NCBI RefSeq assembly: GCF_023115465.1
Contig: NZ_CP096034.1
Location: 4,092,001 to 4,156,000, forward strand
DNA length: 64,000 nt
Direction: 5' to 3'
Source: Gottfriedia acidiceleris
GTDB taxonomy: Bacteria > Bacillota > Bacilli > Bacillales > Bacillaceae_G
The notes under the pieces are model-generated. The model was not told the origin of the DNA. It did not search any database and worked only from the letters and a program-made list of their open reading frames with translations. The position numbers were made by a program, and so were the translations under genes. This document shows, piece by piece, positions 7,260 through 19,816 of the stretch (its first letter is position 1; each line of letters opens with the position of its first letter).

Positions 7260-8663
7260 TTATACATCTTTTAAAGCCGTAAATAACACATCACGAATAA
7301 ATTCAGGCATAAAAAATCTTTTATGACTAGCATCTCGAATTGTAGGAATTAAATGACCAAACGTAAATAAATCCAAAGTTCCAATCGCATACATTTGATT
7401 TAAATCTAACATTTCACCATTAATAAATAGATCCTCTTTTTTCAAATGCTTTTTCTTATCTTTATTAGCAAAAGTAATTCCGTCGTAAACCATTTTTCCA
7501 ATTACTTTCCCTCTAAATCCAAAACCTTTCATCTTTAAATGAGTCAGTTCTTTATCTTCACAACGATTTAAAACATTTAATAATTCCTTACCAGACAAAT
7601 TAACGACACAAGGATTAATAGGATGTGGGCAAATCCGATGAATATCACCCTTAGTAACAAGGCCCTTACTTAAACCATCAAGTAAAATACCGGAATTTAG
7701 TATACTGATATCTGATTTAGTCCATTGGCGAAGTGCATTTGCTAATATTTTCAGCAATGGACTATCTTTAAACCAATTTACACCCAGGTTACTCGGTAAT
7801 TGTGTCACTGGTTCATTTAACATTTCTTTACTTAATCTCATTAAATTAGCCAACATCATTTTCGTCATTTCATCTTGGTAATATGTTGGGACTGTATGTA
7901 CTTCAGTAACTGAAGCTTCAGTATTTATAATACTTTTCGTCTCTTTATTTACAGTAATTAAAACCTCGCCTAAATAGTTACCGTGTTTGCCTGTTCCACA
8001 AAGTAAAGTTTCACCAGCATACTCTCCATTTGGAAATAAATGATGAGTATGTGCGCCTAAGATTATATCGACTCCTGAAAATTGTTCAGCGATTCTCTGA
8101 TCGTCTCTCATACCTAAATGAGAAAGTATAATGACAATGTCTGATTGCGCTTTGACAATTGGCAATATGTTATTTAACGTTTCAAACGGATCTTTTATAC
8201 TCCATCCTAATGTTTCATAAAACACTGGATAAGCGACTGTTAAACCAATTACTCCTAACTTTACTCCATTTTTTTCATATATTTCATAAGGCTTGCTGAA
8301 ACTCTCGGTACCTTCATCTGAAATGTTTAAATTACTAACTAATACATCAAACTTTGCATCTTCATAAAGGTTTAACAATTCACCTTTTGATAAGGTGATT
8401 CCTTCATTATTTCCTATTGTAATTGCATCAAACTTTGCATCATTTAAAAGTTCCACATTGCCTTTTCCTAAAGTGGCCTCTGAAATTGGATGAAATCGAT
8501 CAACGAAATCCCCAATATCAATAGTAAGTGTGGCCTCACCTTTTCCTTTAGCTAACTCTCTTTTAGACTTCAGCAAACCGACGATTGTTGGCCAAGTTTC
8601 AAAGTGGCTATGAATGTCATTTGTATGGAACAACCGAATATTTATAGTTTGATTTGTTCCCAT
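7260..8663 (-). CDS. yunD: Metallophosphatase / 5'-nucleotidase family YunD
   Basis: 467 aa, two-domain UshA-like protein. The N-terminal metallophosphatase domain shows DIHSH (D-x-H), DIGDFVDR, GNNEG in place of the usual GNHE/D, and GAHTHH. The C-terminal 5'-nucleotidase domain includes the LLDGLSKG region and DLFTFGHLIPTI. No signal peptide is present, so it acts in the cytoplasm, unlike secreted UshA. In B. subtilis yunD belongs to the yunCDEF neighbourhood. It lies 17 bases downstream of yunE in an apparent operon. The exact nucleotide substrate is not evident. Confidence 0.9.
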   Translation of the reverse strand: MGTNQTINIRLFHTNDIHSHFETWPTIVGLLKSKRELAKGKGEATLTIDIGDFVDRFHPISEATLGKGNVELLNDAKFDAITIGNNEGITLSKGELLNLYEDAKFDVLVSNLNISDEGTESFSKPYEIYEKNGVKLGVIGLTVAYPVFYETLGWSIKDPFETLNNILPIVKAQSDIVIILSHLGMRDDQRIAEQFSGVDIILGAHTHHLFPNGEYAGETLLCGTGKHGNYLGEVLITVNKETKSIINTEASVTEVHTVPTYYQDEMTKMMLANLMRLSKEMLNEPVTQLPSNLGVNWFKDSPLLKILANALRQWTKSDISILNSGILLDGLSKGLVTKGDIHRICPHPINPCVVNLSGKELLNVLNRCEDKELTHLKMKGFGFRGKVIGKMVYDGITFANKDKKKHLKKEDLFINGEMLDLNQMYAIGTLDLFTFGHLIPTIRDASHKRFFMPEFIRDVLFTALKDV

Positions 8664-8680
8664 TGTTCCACCATCCCTTT

Positions 8681-9511
8681 TTAGATATTTTCTATAATTA
8701 ATTTTATGCCATAAAATAACACAACTAACCTTAAAATTAATGCGATTGTTTCAGTTTTTAATTTTTGATTAATATATGCTCCAATTTTCCCACCAAACCA
8801 TGCACCAGGAATAAGTAGAAGAATGTAATAGAAATTTACTTCTCCTAATGTTATGTATGAAATCGAGCTTCCAAGAGTCGTAAACATAACGACAAACATT
8901 GAAGTCGCAACAGCTAACTGTGGTGGAAAACCAAATAAAAACGCCATCATTGGTACTAACAATATTCCTCCACCAATTCCAAATAATCCAGAGATGATTC
9001 CGACACAAATAGACAAAGAAATCGCTAATGGAAGACTATAGCTATATGTATATGCCTCGCCTTCCTCATTTGTATATGTTCGTATAATCCCGTTATGTAC
9101 TTCCTTTGGTTTTTTATTTAATTTTGAAGAAACAAATAGAAAGACTGAAATACAGATTAAAAATATACCAAAAAATAAAGTAAACCGCTCTGTATTTAAA
9201 AGCGAATTGATGTATGTACCTAGTAAGCTACCAGGAACACTACCTATCAAAAATAAAATACCACTCTTATAATCGATTCGTTTTTGCTTATGGTACGAAA
9301 GTGTGGATGAGAGCGATGAAAACACAATTGTAATTAGTGAAGTTCCAACTGCAACATGAATTGGTACAGTCGAAAAAGCGGATAAAAAGTGATCAATATT
9401 AAGTAGCATTGGAACAATAATAATTCCTCCGCCTAAGCCAATCAATGATCCGACTGTTCCTGCAGCAAGTCCTATACTGATGAGTATAAGAATTTGTAGA
9501 ATGATATCCAA
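8681..9511 (-). CDS. yunE: TauE/SafE-type sulfite/anion exporter YunE
   Basis: 276 aa integral membrane protein with about eight predicted membrane segments and the two internally repeated TauE motifs: GTVGSLIGLGGGIIIVPML near residue 20 and GIISGLFGIGGGILLVPMM near residue 175. These features define the TSUP family, which moves sulfite, sulfonates or related anions. The start is a TTG with AAGGAG upstream. First gene of yunE-yunD-yunC. The transported compound is not known. Confidence 0.9.
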   Translation of the reverse strand: MDIILQILILISIGLAAGTVGSLIGLGGGIIIVPMLLNIDHFLSAFSTVPIHVAVGTSLITIVFSSLSSTLSYHKQKRIDYKSGILFLIGSVPGSLLGTYINSLLNTERFTLFFGIFLICISVFLFVSSKLNKKPKEVHNGIIRTYTNEEGEAYTYSYSLPLAISLSICVGIISGLFGIGGGILLVPMMAFLFGFPPQLAVATSMFVVMFTTLGSSISYITLGEVNFYYILLLIPGAWFGGKIGAYINQKLKTETIALILRLVVLFYGIKLIIENI

Positions 9512-9584
9512 CCTAAATTTCTCTCCTTTTTTAAATACACTAGAAATCTATTTTCTCTATTTGAATTTAAATAATAGTTTAACA

Positions 9585-9609
9585 TAAAAAAACTCGGAAT
9601 TCCCCGAGT
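9585..9609 (-). terminator. Terminator downstream of the DinB-family gene
   Basis: Six-bp stem ACTCGG / CCGAGT with a GAATTC-rich loop, followed on the minus strand by seven T (complement of 9585-9591). It also insulates the yunE operon. Confidence 0.75.
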
Positions 9610-9700
9610 ATGAATAATCCTTTATCTTATTTCACTTTAGTGCTAATAAAATATTGCTTACTCTATAATGCCCGCTTTCTGTGGGTTAAACGCCTAGCTA

Positions 9701-10222
9701 TTACTTTAATATACTTAAATTTGCAATCCAAGGTCCTACGTCAGTTTTGTATCTTTTTGCCATCACTCTTGTAATTTGAGTTATATGGGTTAGATCATGT
9801 GCAACAAAAGTGGATAATAATTCTCTTAATTTAACGGAACCAAAATCGGGATGAATCCCTTCTAGTTCCAGATGGAGATTTGGGTCTACTAATAATTGTA
9901 ATTTCTTAAGATTTTCAGTTCTTAAATTCTTGAATTCAAGCAGTCGTTCTTCTATTGATTTCTCATATTTTTCATTTAAATGCGAAAAACGATCGAATGG
10001 CGGGAAATGGTTGTTTCCATCATTGTTAAGTATGCAGTTCAACCTTGGAATCCAATTTGTTTTTTCACACTCAATTAGATGGTCGATTACTTCAGAAGCA
10101 TTCCAAGTTCCTTCACCTTCATTACAATTTAACCAAGATTCAGATAATCCCGATAAAAGAGACTCTAATGATTTGGGTGTTCTTTCTAAAACTTCAATTG
10201 CTTCTTTAAGGTTAAAATTCAT
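9701..10222 (-). CDS. DinB-family protein
   Basis: 173 aa from the ATG at 10222, preceded by GGGGAGGA; the frame is open 11 codons upstream but those include the ribosome site. Four-helix DinB fold with the metal-binding histidine pattern: [12 protein letters not shown] (first His near residue 52) and [14 protein letters not shown] (HxxxH near 140). DinB superfamily proteins are often metal-dependent thiol transferases or of unknown role. No partner gene is adjacent. Confidence 0.85.
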   Translation of the reverse strand: MNFNLKEAIEVLERTPKSLESLLSGLSESWLNCNEGEGTWNASEVIDHLIECEKTNWIPRLNCILNNDGNNHFPPFDRFSHLNEKYEKSIEERLLEFKNLRTENLKKLQLLVDPNLHLELEGIHPDFGSVKLRELLSTFVAHDLTHITQITRVMAKRYKTDVGPWIANLSILK

Positions 10223-10526
10223 AAAAAATCCTCCCCACACCTTGATAAAAAACACTATGACAAGTTTTCATAAAACTTCAAGTTAAATTTTACCATAAAT
10301 ATGATTACTAAATTAATTAAACAGCTTTTTTTATCTCAACAAAAAAATAAAATTTAGCCATCTATCAAATTGTTAAACTGTAGGAACCTGACATCATTTT
10401 AATAAGTTTTACATTTTTCCCTTTGGAAGCGGTAAAAGAAAGCGTTTACGTACTACAAATAAAAAATTATATTGGGAATGTAACATTAAGTAATGATCTA
10501 AATTTTTCGATTAGGAGGAAGTTATT
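10223..10526. other. Intergenic stretch with a weak cre-like motif
   Basis: AT-rich; no gene seen. At about 10435-10455 the text AAGAAAGCGTTTACG resembles a catabolite-response element with two mismatches to the usual consensus. A good AGGAGG site at its end belongs to the next small ORF. Confidence 0.3.
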
Positions 10527-10670
10527 ATGAAAAAGAAATTAGCAGCTATTACTCATAATACAGCAAATTATACAATATCTACCCAAGATGGTGGAACTGC
10601 AACGGGTTATTCTCCTAAGAAGACTTCGAACGGAAAAGCTGACGGGCTATTTGCCCTAGTGATCAGGTAG
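10527..10670 (+). CDS. Small orphan ORF, 47 aa
   Basis: Starts MKKKLAAITHNTANYTIST and ends at a TAG, with an AGGAGG site eight bases before the ATG. I do not recognise the family; no signal peptide or membrane segment is clear. It lies between a DinB gene and a broken lipoprotein gene in a patch of decayed DNA, so it may itself be the intact head of a disrupted gene. Confidence 0.4.
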   Translation: MKKKLAAITHNTANYTISTQDGGTATGYSPKKTSNGKADGLFALVIR

Positions 10671-10675
10671 AAGAA

Positions 10676-11151
10676 GTGACTATTAATGAAAAGTCAAAAA
10701 AATTTTCACTTCTATTTCTTATTTTTATATTAGTAAGCTGTGATAATAGTAATTCAGACAAAAATAAAAAAATAATAATAAACAAAGAACAAAGAAATGG
10801 CGATTTAACAGATGATACTATTTATAATTATTTAAGACAGAACCTATTTACCAATAAAAATTATAATAAGATTATAGATTCATTTTATCTTTATGGTATG
10901 AATTCTAAAAATATCTATGTTTTTTTATCATTATGTTTTACTTGGTAAGCAAAATAAAGTAATTGAAGAAAAATATTTTCCAGTCGTCATAAAAGTAACT
11001 TGTAATAAAAAAATTACTGAACAAATAACACCTAAAAAATGGTGAAGATACTAAATATTTTTTAAGAAAGAATTTCCCTGAAAGTTTATGGGACGATGCA
11101 GAAAATATAAAAGATGAACTTATTTTTACTCACTCACAAATTCACGAATAG
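10676..11151 (+). pseudogene. Frameshifted lipoprotein gene
   Basis: A GTG-start frame begins MTINEKSKKFSLLFLIFILVSC with a lipobox-like end (LVSC), then runs to a stop at 10948. The coding sense continues in a second frame (LLGKQNKVIEEKYFPVVIKVTC up to 11043) and a third (NGEDTKYFLRKNFPESLWDD to the TAG at 11149-11151). At least two frameshifts therefore split a lipoprotein of roughly 155 residues. Family not recognised. It lies beside a transposase remnant. Confidence 0.6.
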
Positions 11152-11246
11152 AGTGAATAAAAAATTCTCTGTAAGATTAGTAGCGAATCAAGATCACCCG
11201 ATTACAAGGATTAAATAAAAAAATAAACCCTGTCGCCTAATAAAAT

Positions 11247-11297
11247 GTACCCTATAGAATAGACACTTAAAAAAGTCTACTCTATAGGGTACTTTTG
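11247..11297. terminator. Long hairpin, possible terminator or mobile-element end
   Basis: Eighteen-bp arms (11247-11264 and 11275-11292) pair with a single mismatch around a 10-nt A-rich loop, then TTTT. It sits between the lipoprotein pseudogene and the transposase remnant. Confidence 0.6.
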
Positions 11298-11334
11298 TTT
11301 ATAATTAGAAAAAACGGGATTGGGGAAATTTTAG

Positions 11335-11505
11335 ATCAGTAATAAAATATTTACTGATAAAGAAATTAATCTACTTTACAAAAATCAATATGTAAAGTCA
11401 GTTAGTTCAAAAGGAATCACATACACTGATGAGTTTAAGCGTATTTTTATTTCGGAAAACGTAAAAGGAAAATTAGCGAGAGAAATATTTGAAGAAATTA
11501 GATAA
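11335..11505 (+). pseudogene. IS3-type transposase OrfA remnant, start codon lost
   Basis: In frame with the text SNKIFTDKEINLLYKNQYVK-SVSSKGITYTDEFKRIF, which I recognise as the head of the helix-turn-helix OrfA of Bacillus IS3-family elements; those normally start MSNKIFTEKE. Here the codon before SNK is ATC instead of ATG, and the frame stops after 56 codons at EEIR. The rest of the element is absent. It marks a past insertion and is not functional. Confidence 0.6.
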
Positions 11506-11585
11506 GCAGTTAAATTTATTAGAACATTTTAAATTTAAGCTACTACAGTTACGTATTTAGATATTACAGAAAAACTTGAAGAAGA

Positions 11586-11602
11586 CGAACTTCAAAAGTT
11601 CG
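11586..11602 (-). terminator. Weak hairpin after sufB
   Basis: Seven-bp stem CGAACTT / AAGTTCG, 20 bases after the sufB stop. The following T run is delayed by about ten bases, so termination is only possible. Confidence 0.35.
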
Positions 11603-11620
11603 CCTCCACTAAAAACTCTA

Positions 11621-13018
11621 TTAACCAATTGAACCTTCCATCTCGAATTTAATCAGACGGTTCATTTCAACTGCGTATTCCATTGGTAATTCTTTTGTAA
11701 ATGGCTCAATGAAGCCCATTACGATCATTTCTGTAGCTTCTTGTTCAGAAATACCACGGCTCATTAAGTAGAATAATTGCTCTTCAGACACTTTTGAAAC
11801 TTTCGCTTCGTGCTCAAGAGAAATATTGTCGTTTAAGATTTCGTTGTATGGAATTGTATCAGAAGTTGATGCATTATCCATAATTAACGTATCACACTCG
11901 ATATTTGAACGTGATCCAGCTGCTTTACGACCAAAGTGTACGATACCACGGTACGTTACTTTACCACCATGTTTAGAAATAGATTTCGAAACAATTGTAG
12001 AAGAAGTATTTGGAGCTAAGTGAATCATTTTAGCACCAGCATCTTGGTGTTGTCCTTTACCAGCAATTGCAATTGAAAGTGTAAGACCACGAGCACCTTC
12101 ACCTTTAAGGATAACTGCTGGGTATTTCATTGTTAATTTTGAACCAATGTTTCCATCGATCCATTCCATTGTTGCGTTCGCTTCACAAACAGCACGTTTC
12201 GTAACTAGGTTGAATACGTTATTCGCCCAGTTCTGAATTGTTGTATATCGGCAGTATGCATCCTTCTTAATGATGATTTCTACTACTGCAGAGTGAAGTG
12301 AGTTTGTTGTATAAACAGGAGCAGTACATCCTTCAACGTAATGTACATGCGCACCTTCGTCAGCAATGATTAATGTACGTTCAAATTGACCCATATTTTC
12401 AGAGTTAATACGGAAATACGCTTGAAGTGGCGTATCAACTTTAACACCTTTTGGTACGTAGATGAATGATCCACCAGACCAAACAGCTGAGTTTAATGCA
12501 GCAAATTTGTTATCTGTAGGTGGAATTACTTTTCCAAAGTGCTCTTTGAAAATTTCTTCATGCTCACGTAAAGCTGTGTCTGTATCAGTAAATAAGATAC
12601 CAAGATCAGTTAAGTCTTGTTTCATGCTGTGGTAAACTACCTCAGACTCATACTGTGCAGATACACCAGCTAAATACTTTTGTTCTGCTTCAGGGATACC
12701 TAATTTATCGAAAGTGTTTTTGATTTCTTCAGGTACTTCATCCCAAGACTTTTCAGTTTTCTCTGATGGTTTTACATAGTAAGTAATTTCATCAAAGCGT
12801 AAATCTGCTAAGTCTCCACCCCATTGAGGCATTGGCATATCATAGAAATGTTGTAAAGATTTTAAACGGAAATCTAACATCCATTGTGGTTCATTTTTCA
12901 TACGTGAAATTTCTTCAACGATATCCTTTGTTAAACCACGCTCTGAACGGAAGATTGATACGTCACGGTCATGAAAACCATATTTATAATCACTAATATC
13001 TGGCAAATTAGTAGACAT
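11621..13018 (-). CDS. sufB: Fe-S cluster assembly scaffold SufB
   Basis: 465 aa, the same length as B. subtilis SufB. It forms the SufBCD scaffold with SufC ATPase and SufD, on which new Fe-S clusters are built. Family core seen: [49 protein letters not shown] with the conserved cysteine, and the C-terminal [13 protein letters not shown]. Last gene of the operon sufC-sufD-sufS-sufU-sufB, about 50 bases after sufU. Cytoplasmic. Confidence 0.97.
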   Translation of the reverse strand: MSTNLPDISDYKYGFHDRDVSIFRSERGLTKDIVEEISRMKNEPQWMLDFRLKSLQHFYDMPMPQWGGDLADLRFDEITYYVKPSEKTEKSWDEVPEEIKNTFDKLGIPEAEQKYLAGVSAQYESEVVYHSMKQDLTDLGILFTDTDTALREHEEIFKEHFGKVIPPTDNKFAALNSAVWSGGSFIYVPKGVKVDTPLQAYFRINSENMGQFERTLIIADEGAHVHYVEGCTAPVYTTNSLHSAVVEIIIKKDAYCRYTTIQNWANNVFNLVTKRAVCEANATMEWIDGNIGSKLTMKYPAVILKGEGARGLTLSIAIAGKGQHQDAGAKMIHLAPNTSSTIVSKSISKHGGKVTYRGIVHFGRKAAGSRSNIECDTLIMDNASTSDTIPYNEILNDNISLEHEAKVSKVSEEQLFYLMSRGISEQEATEMIVMGFIEPFTKELPMEYAVEMNRLIKFEMEGSIG

Positions 13019-13065
13019 TATTCATACTCCCTTCTTATAGAAGAGGAGGATTAAAGCTCAGAGGA

Positions 13066-16032
<2,967 letters not shown>

Positions 16033-16051
16033 GAGAATCCCTCCTATCCGA

Positions 16052-16837
16052 TTAAGCTTCTTGCCCAACAGTCTCGTCTTCGATACCTAACTCTTGTTTA
16101 ATCCAGTCATATCCTTCAGCTTCTAAACGTGCAGCTAATTCAGGACCACCTGATTTTACAATACGACCTTGCATCATAACGTGAACGAAGTCAGGAGTAA
16201 TGTAGTTTAATAAACGTTGGTAGTGAGTGATGATTAAGCAACCAAACTCTTCTCCACGCATTTCGTTTACACCTTTAGAAACTACTTTTAATGCATCGAT
16301 ATCTAAACCTGAGTCAATTTCGTCAAGAATAGCAATTTTAGGTTGGATCATCATCATTTGAAGAATCTCATTACGTTTTTTCTCTCCACCTGAGAAACCT
16401 TCATTTAAGTAACGTTGAGCCATTTCAGGATCCATTTCTAAGAATTCCATGTTTTTATCTAATGTACGGATAAATTTCATTAATGAAATTTCATCGCCTT
16501 CTTCACGACGTGCATTCATTGCAGAACGTAAGAAATCCGCGTTTGTTACACCGCTAATTTCACTTGGGTATTGCATAGCAAGGAAAAGACCAGCTTGAGC
16601 GCGCTCATCAACTTCCATTTCTAAAACATCGTTGCCATCAAGCTCGATGCTACCACCGATTACTTCATATTTAGGATGACCCATAATAGCAGAAGATAAA
16701 GTTGATTTACCTGTACCATTCGGTCCCATGATTGCGTGAATTTCTCCACCTTTTACTTCAAGGTTTACACCTTTTAAAATTTGCTTTCCTTCAATTGCAA
16801 CTTGAAGGTCTTTTATTTTTAATGTAGAAGCTCCCAT
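16052..16837 (-). CDS. sufC: SufC ATPase of the SufBCD complex
   Basis: 261 aa ABC-type ATPase without membrane partners. Walker A GPNGTGKST near residue 39, signature FSGGEKKRNE near 149, Walker B IAILDEIDSGLD, and the SufC-typical EIDSGLD D-loop are present. It powers the SufBD scaffold. First gene of the operon. GGAGGG precedes the ATG. Confidence 0.97.
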   Translation of the reverse strand: MGASTLKIKDLQVAIEGKQILKGVNLEVKGGEIHAIMGPNGTGKSTLSSAIMGHPKYEVIGGSIELDGNDVLEMEVDERAQAGLFLAMQYPSEISGVTNADFLRSAMNARREEGDEISLMKFIRTLDKNMEFLEMDPEMAQRYLNEGFSGGEKKRNEILQMMMIQPKIAILDEIDSGLDIDALKVVSKGVNEMRGEEFGCLIITHYQRLLNYITPDFVHVMMQGRIVKSGGPELAARLEAEGYDWIKQELGIEDETVGQEA

Positions 16838-16889
16838 TTTACACCCTCCATAATATTACATAAAAATTCTATAAAATAGAAAATGGCTA

Positions 16890-16951
16890 TTTTAAGTTCA
16901 TTCTCATTTTATTCTCATTCTAATCTTAAAGCAATTAAAAAGTATTTTCAA
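16890..16951 (-). promoter_or_regulatory. sufC promoter with downstream direct repeat
   Basis: On the minus strand TTGAAA (16946-16951) and TAAGAT (16923-16928) are separated by exactly 17 bases, a good sigma-A promoter. Just downstream, at about 16901-16920, ATGAGAAT occurs twice, 11 bases apart, in the early transcribed region. This could be an operator for an iron- or redox-responsive regulator; that is inference. Confidence 0.65.
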
Positions 16952-17083
16952 GCTGTGCACTATTTTACCAAAAAAGTTTTATTACGTGTAACTTCTTTTT
17001 ACAAAAAAAGAATAAATAGAGATACTATATGTATATAGGAAATAAAAAATTCTAATATCATAATTAAAAAAGAGGGGAATTTA

Positions 17084-17329
17084 ATGTCTAAAACAACTAA
17101 GCTTTCATCAGATCAACTAAAATTTGCGATTAATCAACTACAAACGTATTTCTTACAAGAAAGAGACGAAGAATTAAGTGAATTAAGTTTAATGTTGCTA
17201 GTAGACTTTATATCACAAAAACTTGGACCTATGTTTTATAATAAGGGAGTTGAAGACTCACAAAGATTTATGTCCGAACGAGTTGAAGATCTTTATGCTT
17301 TATTATTAAAAGAACGGATTGAAGATTAA
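17084..17329 (+). CDS. DUF2164 family protein
   Basis: 81 aa cytoplasmic protein. The pattern LSSDQLKFAINQLQTYFLQERDEELSELS, LLVDFISQKLGPMFYNKGVEDSQRF fits DUF2164, a small family in Bacillaceae and proteobacteria. ATG start with AGAGGGG upstream. Monocistronic, divergent from sufC. Function unknown. Confidence 0.88.
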   Translation: MSKTTKLSSDQLKFAINQLQTYFLQERDEELSELSLMLLVDFISQKLGPMFYNKGVEDSQRFMSERVEDLYALLLKERIED

Positions 17330-17866
17330 GTTGTTTTAGTTAACTTCTTTGCTTTTAGTTTTTAATGACCTTAGCACACACTTTATTAATCGTACATACT
17401 CAATTTTAGACTATTCAATATTTATATAGTTGTTCAACTTATTCTTATAATATTAAAACAAATAAATGTTTTCATGCAGACTCTACCATTATTTACGAAA
17501 AGGTATAATTTCATTAATCAAATTTATTAAATAAATAAGAAAAGAACCTTTTATATAATGAAGGTTCTTTTCATGCTGTTGAAAAACATCCTCGTCAATT
17601 AACTTACCAAATTTCTTAAAGGGAAGTAGAGTAATGTTAAAACATTTTATCATTTAAAATCGTTAGCAAATATAAATAATGAATTTTAACATCAATAATA
17701 GTCCACTATATAGTTTTAAATCGTTTTATATTTCAACACTCTGTAGAAAAAAGGCTTTGATCAATTAAATAAATTTACTTCCTTAACTAGTTCAAAAGCA
17801 ATTAATTCATCTTGCGTTCGTATCTATTTTCAAATACGAAATTAAAACATAAGAAAAACGAATTTA
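17330..17866. other. Gene-free intergenic stretch
   Basis: AT-rich with stops in all frames. Apart from the hairpin at 17541-17572 I see no gene, RNA or repeat. Confidence 0.6.
17541..17572. terminator. Bidirectional hairpin in the 17.3-17.9 kb gap
   Basis: Eleven-bp perfect stem AAAAGAACCTT / AAGGTTCTTTT with a 10-nt loop; A and T tracts lie in the arms. About 210 bases from DUF2164 and 300 from the next gene. Confidence 0.65.
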
Positions 17867-18583
17867 TTATTGATAAACCTGTACAGGTATAAAGACTTCA
17901 GGCATGCCTGCTGCGTATGCGGCTACTTCATATTCTTTAAAGATTAATTTAATTCCTGCGTGGTCAAATGCCCATAATCGATTTTTGTCACTTAAGTCAA
18001 TTTCGTTAGGGGATTTTATTAATACATATCCTTTATATTTCTTTTGTAATTGCTGATAAGCATATTCTTGTGTGGATTTTGTATGTTCGTTTAATAACTT
18101 AGATAGTGGTACTACATCACCTGTTTTTACGTCAAAGTTAAATGTAGTACCCATTGTCATCCCGTGTGCCCCACCGGTATATGAATACTCATTATAAATA
18201 ACACTCAATTTATCAAGATTATTGTATAGTACTTTATAAGTAAAAACATATTCATAAGGTCTCCAAGTCCCTTGGCTAGCATCCCATTTTGCCTTAGCTT
18301 CTTTCTCGTCTTCTAGTAGTTTTAAACGATTACTATTCGCTAAATCAGCACCTTGTTTTAAGATACTATTGACCTTTTGTTGTGCAGTTGAATTAGATGC
18401 TCCACTTATTTGTGGATACTTAATCGGGGCATCATTTAGTTTTTGTTCAATAATTTTAATATGTCTCGTTAATGAGTTTTCATTAAACCCGGCTTTCGTT
18501 TCCGCATTAACAAATTTAATAGTGCTCAAATTAATACTGCAAGTCATTATAATTAATATGAAATAATATAGAAACTTTTTCAC
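17867..18583 (-). CDS. Secreted DUF4163/DUF3298 protein (RsiV-like ectodomain)
   Basis: 238 aa. N-terminal hydrophobic segment with a likely cleavage after VNA (about residue 27), so secreted or briefly anchored. The middle resembles DUF4163 (KYPQISGASN) and the end DUF3298 (YTGGAHGMTMGTTFNFDVKTGDVVPLSKLL), as in the lysozyme-binding part of the anti-sigma factor RsiV. There is no N-terminal sigma-binding domain and no sigma gene beside it, so it is not itself an anti-sigma factor. The role is unknown. Confidence 0.82.
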   Translation of the reverse strand: MKKFLYYFILIIMTCSINLSTIKFVNAETKAGFNENSLTRHIKIIEQKLNDAPIKYPQISGASNSTAQQKVNSILKQGADLANSNRLKLLEDEKEAKAKWDASQGTWRPYEYVFTYKVLYNNLDKLSVIYNEYSYTGGAHGMTMGTTFNFDVKTGDVVPLSKLLNEHTKSTQEYAYQQLQKKYKGYVLIKSPNEIDLSDKNRLWAFDHAGIKLIFKEYEVAAYAAGMPEVFIPVQVYQ

Positions 18584-18697
18584 TAGACTCCTCCTATTTT
18601 CTTTATCAAAAATAGTATGAGTATCTTTTAAACTATTTATGAACTATTTTATAAGAGTCTAGATTCTTATAATCAAACATCAAACAGCTAACTGTTC

Positions 18698-19801
18698 TCA
18701 ACTCATTTTGTTAACTAGTTTAAATAAGTTCATTGCGATCTTAAAAATGTTTGGTTTCATCTTTTGACTATTCGAAAACACAATTACATATGTTTTCGAA
18801 ACTGGATCGAATACATTCATACAATTAATTCCTGGAACTACCCCATGATTGTATAAATACTTTCCTTTATGATAAATTCCAAATGCATAATGATTTTGAT
18901 ACGGCTTAATAAATTGAGTAAAACTTTTACCCAAAATAAGTTTATTCGAAATAAGTGCTTCGTCCATTTTTTGTATTCCTGAAACCGTTGAATAAATATC
19001 TCCACAGCCTAATAAATAGTTAAAATTGGGGATTCGTAATTGCTTCGGATCATTTTTAGATTGAATTACTAAATAACCTAGTGCATGATTCCCTTTTTTA
19101 TAAAAATCTTTACCTTGTCCAATTCCAGTTATTTTCGCTTTATCAAAAATATGTGTTTTTATATATTCTCCATAAGGAATTCCAGTTACTTTTTCAATAA
19201 CGTAAGCAAGTAAAATATAATTTGTGTCATTGTAATCCCATTTGTTCAGCGGTTTAAAGTGAGCATTTGATTTAACTATTTCCTTTATTAAATTAGTAGA
19301 TGAAATTGGATTAAATAACTCTTTTTGCTTCTTAATCCCTGAAGTATGTGAAATTAAATGAAATAATGATAATTTTGACCCATTTGGAAAATCCGGTATA
19401 TATTTTGAAATCGGATCATTAAAAGAGATTTTGCCTTCTTCTTTTAATTGCATTAACATCGTTGATACAAAAAATTTAGAAATTGAGCCAACTGGATAAT
19501 ACGTATTTGGTGTGTTCTGTAACTGATTTTCGATATCCCGATAACCGTATCCCTTATTTAGGATATTTTCTCCATTCTTCCTAACAAGAACAACTCCGTT
19601 AAAATGAATTTGCTGTAAGTAGCGATCAATCTCTCCAGTATTTTTATTTTGACCCTTAGTAAAAGCAACTTTTTTCATAGTAGGGTAATGCGAAACTGTC
19701 ACTTTTGAAGAGTTTTTATTCCAAATAAAACTACAAAATGGAGACATCATTAAAACAGTTAAGAAACTAGGAATCAAGAACAAATAAAATTTTTTCATCA
19801 T
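18698..19801 (-). CDS. Beta-lactamase-fold serine hydrolase (penicillin-binding-like)
   Basis: 367 aa with one N-terminal membrane or signal segment (FLIPSFLTVLMMSPF). The SxxK motif is S106-I-S-K109, the second motif is Y190-N-D with TNYILLAYVIE, and a late HGVVPG stretch takes the place of the third motif. This is the class C / D-Ala-D-Ala peptidase-like family acting outside the membrane. Start ATG-ATG; the first has GGGAG at seven bases. Divergent from the dlt operon. Substrate (peptidoglycan peptide or teichoic acid ester) not determined. Confidence 0.85.
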   Translation of the reverse strand: MMKKFYLFLIPSFLTVLMMSPFCSFIWNKNSSKVTVSHYPTMKKVAFTKGQNKNTGEIDRYLQQIHFNGVVLVRKNGENILNKGYGYRDIENQLQNTPNTYYPVGSISKFFVSTMLMQLKEEGKISFNDPISKYIPDFPNGSKLSLFHLISHTSGIKKQKELFNPISSTNLIKEIVKSNAHFKPLNKWDYNDTNYILLAYVIEKVTGIPYGEYIKTHIFDKAKITGIGQGKDFYKKGNHALGYLVIQSKNDPKQLRIPNFNYLLGCGDIYSTVSGIQKMDEALISNKLILGKSFTQFIKPYQNHYAFGIYHKGKYLYNHGVVPGINCMNVFDPVSKTYVIVFSNSQKMKPNIFKIAMNLFKLVNKMS

Positions 19802-19816
19802 TTACCGTCTCCCATT

